A stretch of DNA of 64,000 nucleotides. Source: Mesobacillus subterraneus. Lineage in GTDB: Bacteria > Bacillota > Bacilli > Bacillales > Cytobacillaceae. The position numbers and the translations under genes were made by a program. The DNA lies in the NCBI RefSeq assembly GCF_023715485.1, contig NZ_JAMBOF010000014.1:1-64000 (forward strand), written 5' to 3'. The notes under the pieces were generated by a model. The model was not told the DNA's origin, made no database searches, and saw only the letters and a list, made by a program, of their open reading frames with translations. Position 1 is the first letter of the stretch. Each line of letters opens with the position of its first letter. This document shows positions 8,578 to 16,215 of this stretch, piece after piece.

Positions 8578-9048
8578 ATGAACAGAACATTCGAAGGTAA
8601 TTTAGTTGGGACAGGACTTAAAATTGGAATCGTGGTCGGCCGATTTAACGAATTTATAACAAGCAAACTATTGGGCGGTGCACAGGACGCATTGAAAAGG
8701 CACGGAGTTGAAGAAGGAAATGTTGATGTAGCGTGGGTTCCTGGTGCATTCGAAATCCCATTGATTGCGCAGAAAATGGCCAAAAGCAATAAATATGACG
8801 CGGTCATCACATTAGGAACTGTCATCCGCGGCTCCACTCCGCACTTTGATTATGTTTGCAATGAAACAGCAAAGGGCGTTTCTTCCACAGCCTTGAACAC
8901 AGGAGTTCCAGTTATTTTTGGCGTTCTGACTACAGACACTATTGAACAGGCAATCGAGCGGGCTGGAACAAAAGCTGGCAATAAAGGCTGGGAAGCTGCA
9001 GCAGCAGCGATTGAAATGGCCAATTTAATCAAAAATATTGAGATTTAA
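8578..9048 (+). CDS. ribH: 6,7-dimethyl-8-ribityllumazine synthase
   Basis: Condenses the ribitylamino-pyrimidine with dihydroxybutanone phosphate to lumazine; in Bacillus it forms a 60-subunit capsid around riboflavin synthase. The 156-residue protein has the family landmarks [18 protein letters not shown] and [17 protein letters not shown] (with the catalytic His). Last gene of the rib operon, behind GGAGGAATAGAC and followed by a terminator at 9065. Confidence 0.97.
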   Translation: MNRTFEGNLVGTGLKIGIVVGRFNEFITSKLLGGAQDALKRHGVEEGNVDVAWVPGAFEIPLIAQKMAKSNKYDAVITLGTVIRGSTPHFDYVCNETAKGVSSTALNTGVPVIFGVLTTDTIEQAIERAGTKAGNKGWEAAAAAIEMANLIKNIEI

Positions 9049-9064
9049 TAATAGGTTTATAATG

Positions 9065-9097
9065 AAGCTGCAGGCAAATTTGTCTGCAGCTTTTTAT
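9065..9097 (+). terminator. Terminator of the riboflavin operon
   Basis: AAGCTGCAGGCA pairs with TGTCTGCAGCTT (one wobble) followed by a T-tract. Confidence 0.9.
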
Positions 9098-9140
9098 TTT
9101 CTGTGTTTTAAAAAGAAGAAACTAGTCCTTACTGGTTTAA

Positions 9141-9300
9141 TTTTGCGAAAAAAGGTTAGAACCTTGCAAAATGATCAACCTTTTTTTCGAAAAAAGGTTA
9201 GAATCTTGCAAAATGATCAACTTATTTTGCGGAAAAAGGCTTGAATCTTGCGAAATGATCAACTTATTTTGCGAAAATAGTGGTGAATTTTGCGAATTGG
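9141..9300. repeat. Array of 21-bp units (42-bp double period), core TTTTGCGAAAA
   Basis: ATGATCAAC recurs at 9171, 9213 and 9255, exactly 42 bp apart. Each 42-bp unit splits into two 21-bp halves that both begin with a TYTTGCRAAA-type core (TCTTGCAAAA and TTTTGCGGAA), followed by about 10 variable bases. The gene-free stretch 9049-9504 holds this array, the rib terminator and the htrA leader. Open frames here on both strands come from the 42-bp period being a multiple of three, so I do not call them genes. Confidence 0.88.
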
Positions 9301-9504
9301 AAAAAATAAGCCGTTTTTTCCAGCTGAATTGTTTAGCGGCAATGCAACTGAATTTTCCACTAGGTGACAGCCAATTCACTGCGAATTATTGAAAAATCTT
9401 CCTCATTTTTTAAAATCCTCGCCGCAGTTTGTTAATAATTTGTTCATATTTTCTGGTTAAGATGAAGACAAGTTAGCAGGATGAAGAAATGAGGAGGAAT
9501 AATC

Positions 9505-10710
9505 ATGAATGAGTATGAGCAGCGTTCCCGGTATCAGGAGGTTGAGCCGGTACAGAAAACAAATAGATTTAAAAGCGTTTTATCAACTGTTATGGCGGGG
9601 GTAGTCGGATCGGCGATTACACTTGCGGCTGTGAATTTTACAGATGCTTACCAGCAAAGCCATGTACAATCTCCCACCGGGCAAGTTGAAGAAATCAGCA
9701 ATTCCAAAATCGTAACGACGCCGACTTCCGCAAAGAATACAGGGTCCATTGCCGACATAATCGAAGCTTCATCAAAATCCATTGTCGGCATCACCAATAT
9801 TCAGCAGCAAAACAACCCGTTTTCTAGAAGCCAGGGAAGCGTGGAAGGCGGCTCGGGCTCAGGAGTGATTTTTAAGAAATCAGGAGGCAGTGCCTATATT
9901 GTCACTAACAACCATGTAATTGAAGGGGCTGCCAAGGTCGAGGTGTCACTGTACAACGGGGAAAAAGTTGAAGCAGAAGTAGTCGGCGCAGATGCATTGA
10001 CTGATTTGGCAGTTATAAAAATCATTGCTGAAAAAGCCACTGATATCATTGATTTCGGTGATTCATCTGTATTGAGGCCTGGAGACCAAGTACTTGCGAT
10101 TGGAAATCCGCTTGGACTTGATTTATCACGGACTGTCACCCAGGGAATCGTCAGTGCCGTAGACCGTTCGATCTCCGTGCCAACTTCGGCTGGAGAATGG
10201 GAAATGAATGTTATCCAGACGGATGCGGCGATCAATCCTGGGAACAGCGGCGGCGCGTTGATTAATACAGAGGGTAAAGTGATTGGTATTAACAGCTTGA
10301 AGATATCGCAGAACGGGGTGGAAGGACTCGGTTTTGCAATCCCGAGCAAGGATGTTCTTCCGATTGTCAGACAATTGATCGAGAAAGGAAAAGTTGACCG
10401 TCCACACTTGGGAGTCAGTCTTGCGGATTTGGCGCAAATTCCCGAAATGTATCTTGAAAACCTCCCGGATGACGTAGAATCCGGCACGATGGTGACCTCC
10501 GTTGCTGCAGATTCCGCTGCAGCTAAAGCAGGACTTCAGGAGCAGGATGTCATTGTCGCGATTAATGAGGAAAAAGTGGAGAATTCGAGTGATTTAAGAA
10601 GATACATGTATACAAAATTAAAGACCGGTGACAAAGCCGAAATTAAAATATACCGTGATGGCAAGCAGATGACTGTACAAGTCACGTTAACTGCTTCCAA
10701 TCCAGATTAA
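9505..10710 (+). CDS. HtrA/DegP-family membrane-anchored serine protease
   Basis: Quality-control protease and chaperone acting on misfolded proteins at the outer face of the membrane. Residues 22-45 form one membrane anchor. A trypsin-like domain follows with the triad His137 (TNNHVIEG), Asp167 (ALTDLAV) and Ser248 (NPGNSGGAL). Residues about 300-400 form one PDZ domain. The length (401) is close to B. subtilis HtrC/YyxA, shorter than HtrA or HtrB, but I cannot fix the orthologue. GGAGGAAT lies before the ATG. The next gene, a PrsA-like foldase, starts 12 bases downstream, so protease and foldase are probably co-expressed. Confidence 0.93.
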   Translation: MNEYEQRSRYQEVEPVQKTNRFKSVLSTVMAGVVGSAITLAAVNFTDAYQQSHVQSPTGQVEEISNSKIVTTPTSAKNTGSIADIIEASSKSIVGITNIQQQNNPFSRSQGSVEGGSGSGVIFKKSGGSAYIVTNNHVIEGAAKVEVSLYNGEKVEAEVVGADALTDLAVIKIIAEKATDIIDFGDSSVLRPGDQVLAIGNPLGLDLSRTVTQGIVSAVDRSISVPTSAGEWEMNVIQTDAAINPGNSGGALINTEGKVIGINSLKISQNGVEGLGFAIPSKDVLPIVRQLIEKGKVDRPHLGVSLADLAQIPEMYLENLPDDVESGTMVTSVAADSAAAKAGLQEQDVIVAINEEKVENSSDLRRYMYTKLKTGDKAEIKIYRDGKQMTVQVTLTASNPD

Positions 10711-10722
10711 TGGAGGGGAAAA

Positions 10723-11601
10723 ATGCTTAACTATATAAAAAAAAATAAAATTACCACGGTTGCCGTAGTAGTCCTGCTTGGCCTCACACTAGTTCTTACA
10801 CTGGCTTTTTCGAAAAAAGATACAACAGCAAGCATCAACGGTGAGGAAATAAGCAAGGAAGAATTATATTCCAAGCTGACTGACCTTTACGGAAAAGACA
10901 CGTTAGATTCGCTGGTCACCAATAAAATGATTGAAATGGAAGCGAAAAAAGAAAAAGTGAAGGTGACAGGCAACGAAATTGATGAAGAGCTTACTAAATT
11001 GCAGGAATCATATGGCGGGGAAGAAGCCTTCACTTCAGCACTAGAGCAAAACAATGTTTCAATGGGAAAAATCAGGGAGGACATAGAATTTTACCTCCTG
11101 GCGGAAAAATTGATCGAGCCAGATATCTCCATTACGGATGAGGAAATGAAAACGTATTTTGAAGAAAACAAAGACTCCTTTGACGAAAAGGAGCAAGTCA
11201 AGGCAAGCCATATCTTGGTCGAAGATGAGGCAACTGCAAAGAAAGTGAAGGAAGAGATAGATAGCGGCAAGGATTTTGCAGAACTGGCAAAGAAATATTC
11301 CACAGACACAAGCAACGCGGCCGATGGCGGAGACTTAGGTTATTTTACAAAAGGTGAAATGGCTGAGGAATTTGAAAAGGCGGCATTCGAAATGGAGATC
11401 AATACGGTCAGCAACCCAGTAAAAACAGTTTTTGGCTACCATATCATAAAAGTAACAGACAAAAAAGCCGCCAAAGACGCCACATTTGAGGTCCACAAGG
11501 ATGAAATCAAAGAGCATTTGTTTGATGAAAAAATCCAGGCTGAATACCCAAACTGGCTGGAGGAGAAAAAGTCCGAATACGATATTAAGAGTTACCTATA
11601 G
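10723..11601 (+). CDS. PrsA/SurA-like peptidyl-prolyl isomerase, membrane-anchored
   Basis: Extracytoplasmic foldase of 292 residues. Residues 8-30 form a membrane anchor; unlike PrsA there is no lipobox cysteine, so it is held by a helix. A SurA-like N-terminal region (about 35-150) is followed by a parvulin domain (about 160-255) with VKASHILVEDE, LAKKYSTDTSNAADGGDLG and FGYHIIKV. Very rich in Lys and Glu. It is the second gene of an operon with the HtrA protease, which suggests joint handling of secreted or membrane proteins. Confidence 0.9.
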   Translation: MLNYIKKNKITTVAVVVLLGLTLVLTLAFSKKDTTASINGEEISKEELYSKLTDLYGKDTLDSLVTNKMIEMEAKKEKVKVTGNEIDEELTKLQESYGGEEAFTSALEQNNVSMGKIREDIEFYLLAEKLIEPDISITDEEMKTYFEENKDSFDEKEQVKASHILVEDEATAKKVKEEIDSGKDFAELAKKYSTDTSNAADGGDLGYFTKGEMAEEFEKAAFEMEINTVSNPVKTVFGYHIIKVTDKKAAKDATFEVHKDEIKEHLFDEKIQAEYPNWLEEKKSEYDIKSYL

Positions 11602-11670
11602 TTCAACCAAAAGCCTCTCTGCAATGCGAGGCCACTGATAATCTGCCGATTTTTTAGGTTTTCAAAATCA

Positions 11671-11733
11671 AAACAAGAAAAAGCCGGTTCAATTCCATAT
11701 TTTTGTGGATTGAACTGGCTTTTTCTTGTTTTT
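11671..11733. terminator. Long bidirectional terminator
   Basis: A stem of about 25 bp (with two wobble pairs) between 11671-11695 and 11707-11731, flanked by A- and T-tracts. It closes the htrA-prsA-like operon. Confidence 0.88.
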
Positions 11734-11872
11734 GGTCCTCTATTGTTGCGCCATCAGTTTTATATCCCTCCCTAAACGGGCAACGTTTGCACTTTTCAAT
11801 ATCAAAATAATAAAAAAATCAGGGACTGGCCTTTTTGGCAGTTTGATTAAGGTTACTGGTTTAACAGCACTA

Positions 11873-12004
11873 GGTTGATTGGAACTGAAGGTGCGAGACT
11901 CCTGCGGGATCAGCGGGACAGGTGAGACCCGCAGGCGCGTTAGCGCTGAGGAGGCTCACCGCACGCCCCGCGAAAAGCGAAGCATCCTGGAGTGGAAATC
12001 AACC
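11873..12004. repeat. Dispersed GC-rich intergenic repeat of Bacillaceae
   Basis: A 132-bp element bounded by GGTTGATT and AATCAACC inverted ends. Inside are the highly structured blocks GTGCGAGACTCCTGCGGGAT, AGCGGGACAGGTGAGACCCG and GAGGCTCACCGCACGCCCCG, much richer in G+C than its surroundings. From memory this type of sequence recurs in many copies in intergenic regions of Bacillus-group genomes; I know no agreed name or function. It lies in the 650-bp gene-free stretch before the ZIP gene. Confidence 0.75.
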
Positions 12005-12087
12005 GGCCTATTTAACAAAGCAATCCCTTAGGACTTTTTCAGAGGCCTGCATCCCGCCAGAGGTTTTTTGGCTTAGAAATTAATATG

Positions 12088-12117
12088 TTGCAGTTTAAGT
12101 TTCCTTTAGGATAAAAT
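12088..12117 (+). promoter_or_regulatory. Candidate promoter of the ZIP transporter gene
   Basis: TTGCAG (12088-12093) and TAAAAT (12112-12117) are 18 bp apart. An operator-like palindrome begins at the next base and would cover the transcription start. Confidence 0.55.
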
Positions 12118-12203
12118 GTTTACCAAAGGAAACTTTTTATAGATGAGTGCATATATTTAAAAAAGACGATTTGCTACACCCTAAAAGTTTACCTAAGGAA
12201 ACT
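12118..12203. promoter_or_regulatory. Two copies of a metalloregulator-type operator
   Basis: GTTTACCWAAGGAAACTTTTT occurs at 12118 and 12187 with a single difference. Each contains a near-perfect palindrome GTTTACCwAAGGAAAC. A related half site AAGTTTCCTTTAGG lies at 12098 inside the promoter. The pattern resembles operators of DtxR/MntR-family repressors (TTTnCCTnAnGnAAA style in Bacillus MntR sites). One copy lies at the presumed transcription start and the other in the leader just before the coding region of a metal transporter, so metal-dependent repression is likely. Which regulator binds is inference. Confidence 0.65.
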
Positions 12204-12254
12204 TTTTCGGTGGTGGACAACAATAAAAAATGTTTTCGACAAAGGAGAATGAAA

Positions 12255-13064
12255 ATGGCAGATGAAATTCTATTTGCATTTGGATTGACGTTATTTGCCG
12301 GCCTTGCTACAGGGATTGGCAGTGTTTTGGCCTTTTTTACATCAACTACTAATACAAAATTCCTTTCCATCGCACTCGGGTTTTCCGCGGGGGTCATGAT
12401 ATATGTATCCATGATCGAAATTTTTGTTAAAGCAAAGGATGCGCTGGTGTCAGCGATGGGGGTTCAGTTAGGGAACTGGGCAACAGTCGGAGGTTTTTTC
12501 GCAGGAATACTATTAATCGCCCTAATCGATAAGTTCATCCCAAAACAGAGCAATCCTCATGAGCTTAAAAAAGTCGAGGATATGAACCAGCCAGCCAAAG
12601 TGACGCAAGATGCTGCCTTATTAAAAATGGGTACATTCACTGCGCTTGCCATCGGGATTCACAATTTTCCAGAAGGAATCGCTACCTTCACCTCAGCAAT
12701 CCAGGATCCGGCATTGGGCGTTGCAATTGCCATCGCAATCGCCATCCACAACATTCCAGAGGGAATTGCTGTATCCGTACCGGTCTATTTTGCAACTGGC
12801 GACAAGAAAAAGGCTTTTAAACTATCGTTCTTGTCAGGATTATCCGAGCCGATTGGGGCTCTTGTTGCCTACTTATTCTTGATGCCGTTCCTGAATGACA
12901 TTATGTTCGGCGTCATTTTCGCAGCTGTGGCCGGAATCATGGTGTTCATTTCACTTGATGAATTGCTGCCGGCAGCTAAAAGATATGATGAATCGCATTT
13001 AGCCATTTATGGATTGATCGCTGGGATGGCAGTAATGGCAATCAGCTTGCTGCTTTTCATTTAA
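12255..13064 (+). CDS. zupT: ZIP-family divalent metal transporter (ZupT-like)
   Basis: Membrane transporter of zinc or related divalent metals (269 residues, about eight helices). Both metal-site helices are clear: HNFPEG in ALAIGIHNFPEGIATF and HNIPEG in AIAIHNIPEGIAVSV, the signature of the GufA/ZupT branch. A cytoplasmic loop (about residues 95-120) separates helices 3 and 4. I set the start at 12255 because AAAGGAG lies seven bases upstream; an open frame extends further left, through the operator region, and is not likely to be translated. Flanking operators suggest metal control. Confidence 0.92.
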   Translation: MADEILFAFGLTLFAGLATGIGSVLAFFTSTTNTKFLSIALGFSAGVMIYVSMIEIFVKAKDALVSAMGVQLGNWATVGGFFAGILLIALIDKFIPKQSNPHELKKVEDMNQPAKVTQDAALLKMGTFTALAIGIHNFPEGIATFTSAIQDPALGVAIAIAIAIHNIPEGIAVSVPVYFATGDKKKAFKLSFLSGLSEPIGALVAYLFLMPFLNDIMFGVIFAAVAGIMVFISLDELLPAAKRYDESHLAIYGLIAGMAVMAISLLLFI

Positions 13065-13110
13065 AATCTATTAAAATCAAGTGCTGTTTTTACTAATATT
13101 CCCAATGAAG

Positions 13111-13147
13111 AAAGAGTGACCTGTAAATAAATGGTCACTCTTTTTGG
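13111..13147 (+). terminator. Terminator after the ZIP gene
   Basis: AAAGAGTGACC pairs perfectly with GGTCACTCTTT around an 11-nt loop, followed by TTTT. Confidence 0.88.
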
Positions 13148-13256
13148 TGCTTTGGATATTGGGAAAATTTTAAAATAGTTCTTTTTGCATGTGACTTTTA
13201 GGTAAATGTGCGGTTTGTACTGATTCTAAAGCCTCAAAAATGAATAGTTTAGCATA

Positions 13257-13286
13257 TTGTTATTATCAGAAAATTTTAAATATAAT
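13257..13286 (+). promoter_or_regulatory. Candidate sigma-A promoter of the subtilisin gene
   Basis: TTGTTA (13257-13262) and a perfect TATAAT (13281-13286) are 18 bp apart, 48 bases before the start codon. Confidence 0.6.
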
Positions 13287-13333
13287 AGATTCTGTAAAAC
13301 CAGCAACACCATACAATGCAGAGGAGTGGTTAA

Positions 13334-14575
13334 ATGAAAAAGAAGAAAGTACTAGGAGCCGCACTATTAAGCATGACAATGGGTTTATCTATGTTCACCG
13401 CCGGGGCATTTGGTCAGGCACCTGAAGCACAGGATTCATACCGGGTGCTAATCCAGGGTCCAACAGCTGAAAAAGCGAAGGCAAAGGATCAATACGGAGC
13501 GAGATGGGATTTTGGTACAAATGGTTTTACAACTACGGTTAACGCGAAGCAATATCAGGCATTACTAAATAATAAGAACCTTGATGTAGAAACTGTTTCC
13601 CAGGTAAAGCTGGAAGCCAAGCCAAGCACAGGAGCCATGGCGGCACCATCAGACCGCACACCGTGGGGAATGGAAGCAATCTATAATGACAGCAGCATTC
13701 AGTCCACATCTGGCGGAAGCGGAATCAAAGTGGCGGTGCTCGATACAGGGGTTAATGTCAACCATACCGATTTAGCTGGAAGCGATGAACAATGTAAGGA
13801 TTTCACAAATCGCAGAACTCCGCTTGTAAATGGTTCTTGTACAGATAAGAACGGACATGGAACTCATGTTGCCGGAACGGTGCTAGCTCACGGAGGAACT
13901 GGCCTTGGTATTTACGGGGTGGCTCCTGAAGCCGACCTTTGGGCTTACAAAGTACTAAATGATCAGGGATCAGGCTATTCAGATGATATCGCAGGCGCAA
14001 TCCAGCATGCTGCAGATGAAGCTGTCCGTACAGGTTCGAAAGTGGTAATTTCGATGTCACTTGGATCCAGCAGCAAAAGTACATTGATTGCTGACGCTGT
14101 CGACTATGCATATGGAAAAGGTGTCCTCGTAGTGGCGGCAGCTGGAAACAGCGGTCCTGGTGCGGATACAATCGGTTATCCAGGTGCGCTTGTAAATGCA
14201 GTAGCAGTAGCAGCCCTTGAAAATGTTCAGGAAAACGGTACATACCGTGTCGCTGACTTCTCATCCCGTGGAAATCCAGCTACAGATGGTGACTATGTCA
14301 TCCAGGAGCGCGATGTAGAACTGTCTGCACCAGGAAGAGCAATCGAATCAACCTGGTTTGACGGATCGTATAATACAATCAGCGGTACTTCAATGGCAAC
14401 TCCGCACGTTTCGGGACTGGCGGCGAAGATTTGGGCAGCAAATCCAAGCATGAGCCATACTCAGCTTCGTGCGGAACTTCAGAATCGTGCAAAGGCTAAC
14501 GACATCCTTGGTGGATCAGGAGCAGCTGCAGGCGACGACTATGCATCAGGCTTCGGCTTCCCGCGTGTAAAGTAA
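13334..14575 (+). CDS. Secreted subtilisin-like serine protease (peptidase S8)
   Basis: Extracellular protease of 413 residues. Residues 1-28 are a signal peptide, about 35-100 an I9-type inhibitory propeptide (VLIQGPTAEKAKA onward), and about 108-413 the S8 catalytic domain with Asp137 (VAVLDTG), His175 (NGHGTH) and Ser353 (SGTSMATPH). Cys154 and Cys169 could form a disulfide near the active site, a feature I recall from cold-adapted subtilisins of the S41 type but not from the classic subtilisins. GAGGAGTGG precedes the ATG. Single-gene unit between its own promoter and a strong terminator. Confidence 0.95.
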   Translation: MKKKKVLGAALLSMTMGLSMFTAGAFGQAPEAQDSYRVLIQGPTAEKAKAKDQYGARWDFGTNGFTTTVNAKQYQALLNNKNLDVETVSQVKLEAKPSTGAMAAPSDRTPWGMEAIYNDSSIQSTSGGSGIKVAVLDTGVNVNHTDLAGSDEQCKDFTNRRTPLVNGSCTDKNGHGTHVAGTVLAHGGTGLGIYGVAPEADLWAYKVLNDQGSGYSDDIAGAIQHAADEAVRTGSKVVISMSLGSSSKSTLIADAVDYAYGKGVLVVAAAGNSGPGADTIGYPGALVNAVAVAALENVQENGTYRVADFSSRGNPATDGDYVIQERDVELSAPGRAIESTWFDGSYNTISGTSMATPHVSGLAAKIWAANPSMSHTQLRAELQNRAKANDILGGSGAAAGDDYASGFGFPRVK

Positions 14576-14583
14576 ATTCATAG

Positions 14584-14622
14584 AAAAACCGCTTGATTGG
14601 GAGTCAATCAAGCGGTTTTTTT
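14584..14622 (+). terminator. Terminator of the subtilisin gene
   Basis: AAAAACCGCTTGATT pairs perfectly with AATCAAGCGGTTTTT around a 7-nt loop, followed by TT. Confidence 0.93.
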
Positions 14623-14692
14623 CTGTTAATGTGAGTAGGAAACCATGATTTTTGGACATCCACTAATCCCGTTTATACAACAAACGCAATGT

Positions 14693-14805
14693 TATAGCGA
14701 AAATCATGATTTTATAGCGAAAAAGAAAATTTTATAGCGAAAACAAATTTTTTATAGCGATTTTCTGATTTTTATAGCGAAAACATCATTTTTATAGCGA
14801 ATTGG
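14693..14805. repeat. Six-unit array, exact 20-bp period, core TTTTATAGCGAAAA
   Basis: TATAGCGA occurs at 14693, 14713, 14733, 14753, 14773 and 14793, exactly 20 bp apart. About 14 bp (TTTTATAGCGAAAA) are conserved and 6 bp vary. It lies between the convergent subtilisin and CAP-protein genes. Confidence 0.92.
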
Positions 14806-14848
14806 AAAAAACTCGTGGTTTTTTCCAGTTTTTCTGCTTTGACTCGGT

Positions 14849-15985
14849 TTAAAATTTCCTTTTCGTATAAAAATTCTCGGTAAAATAAGGCTCATGCTTC
14901 TGTCCGAATGCGACGCCGACGCCGAGTAGCTTGAAGTCTGGTTTCAGGATATTTTCACGGTGTCCGAGCGAATTCATTAACCCTTCGTGGGCGAAGATGC
15001 TGCTGAATTGTCCGTATGCAAGATTCTCTCCCGCGACGGAAAAAGCAATATCGTCCTCAGCCATCCTGTCAAAAGGCGACTGTCCTTCAGGATTCGTGTG
15101 GCTGAAATACGAGTTTTCCGCCATATCAGCACTGTGTTTGCGGGCAGTTACTCTAACCTGATCGTCCCAGTCAAGTACGCCGAACCCGTGAATGACCCTC
15201 GAAGCATTGGTCAAGTCGAACAGCTGGTATTCAAAACCTTCCTTCAATGTCTCACTCGCTTCCGTATAAAAGCCCGCCTTGCTTTCCTCCAATTTTTCGC
15301 TGACTATCTGAATTGCCGTTACCGTATTATTTTTGTGTTTATCATAAAAAACCGTTATATAGCTGTCGTCCAGATTGTATACGTCATAGTCCCGGTCCTT
15401 CTGGAACTGATAATAGACCAATCCTTTTCTGATTTGGGATAGAGGTTCTCCGAGTGCCTTTTGCACCGTCTCTTTCGGAGTGCCATATTTGAGTCCGTTT
15501 TGGGAAGCAATTAAATCCTGGTTTGTATATAAGCCACTCACTTTTGCGTCCTTGCTGAACGAGACCATGATGAAATTTTGGAAGTTCTCATGATAGGCAT
15601 GCCACTCTGTTCCGTATTCGTTAACAGATATCCGTTTTGGTGCGCCCAATTGTTTTTCTACTTCTGTTTTCATATCCCCAATGCCAATATTGTGGATCGT
15701 GAAGGTTTGCTCAGCGGGCGTTTCAAGTTCTGGTTTATCCACTTTTGGCAAAACACCTTGCTCATTCTCGGTGACTTCTTCTTTCTTTTTCTCAAGCTGG
15801 AATATTAGCTGAGTGATTCCATTGTTAACCGCTTCAAGTGCCGCGGCAAGCTCCGGGTTATCCTTTAAGGAATTTATTTCAGTTTTGACGTCATCTATAT
15901 TTTTGATGTCTTCATTAGTATAAAAAAATGGCCATGCAAAATAAATCAATGCACCAAAAACAATAAATGATAACAAGCGTCTCAT
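14849..15985 (-). CDS. CAP-domain (SCP/PR1) exported protein, YlbC-like
   Basis: A 378-residue protein with an N-terminal membrane anchor (residues 4-22), a coiled polar segment, a CAP-associated N-terminal domain with the repeated pattern IGDMKTEVEKQLGAPKR and GLKYGTPKETVQKALGEP (about 100-230), and a C-terminal CAP domain (about 255-375) with RKHSADMAENSYFSHTNPEG and HRENIL. This is the architecture of B. subtilis YlbC, whose role is unknown. GAGG lies before the ATG at 15985. It faces the subtilisin gene across the TATAGCGA repeat array. Confidence 0.87.
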   Translation of the reverse strand: MRRLLSFIVFGALIYFAWPFFYTNEDIKNIDDVKTEINSLKDNPELAAALEAVNNGITQLIFQLEKKKEEVTENEQGVLPKVDKPELETPAEQTFTIHNIGIGDMKTEVEKQLGAPKRISVNEYGTEWHAYHENFQNFIMVSFSKDAKVSGLYTNQDLIASQNGLKYGTPKETVQKALGEPLSQIRKGLVYYQFQKDRDYDVYNLDDSYITVFYDKHKNNTVTAIQIVSEKLEESKAGFYTEASETLKEGFEYQLFDLTNASRVIHGFGVLDWDDQVRVTARKHSADMAENSYFSHTNPEGQSPFDRMAEDDIAFSVAGENLAYGQFSSIFAHEGLMNSLGHRENILKPDFKLLGVGVAFGQKHEPYFTENFYTKRKF

Positions 15986-16111
15986 AGGTTGTCCTCACCA
16001 TCCTTCTTTGAAAATGGACCTTATCTATCAATATACCCAGTAACCTTCGAATCAAAAAGTATAAAGGCAGTCCGTTTTAAGAATATTAATACTGACTGTC
16101 TTTAAAGTAAT

Positions 16112-16127
16112 TGTGATTTTTTTCACA
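16112..16127. promoter_or_regulatory. Fnr/CRP-type operator TGTGA-N6-TCACA
   Basis: TTGTGATTTTTTTCACAA contains the exact TGTGA-N6-TCACA palindrome, the consensus reported for B. subtilis Fnr. It is about 90 bases upstream of the membrane-protein gene that follows. I could not place a convincing -10 box at the distance expected for activation, so direction of control is open. Confidence 0.6.
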
Positions 16128-16215
16128 AAAAGTTCAATTTTAACCGGTAAAAAGGTGATGGGTCCATTGTATTATTACTATACAGATAGTGTTAATATTG
16201 CGAGGAGGATTTTGG

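Noticed and set aside
9038-9392. Three overlapping frames on both strands in the TTTTGCGAAAA array
   Set aside because: By-products of the 42-bp period; they overlap each other and the rib terminator.
14693-14805. CRISPR-like array
   Set aside because: Conserved part is about 14 bp and the variable part 6 bp, far too short for spacers.
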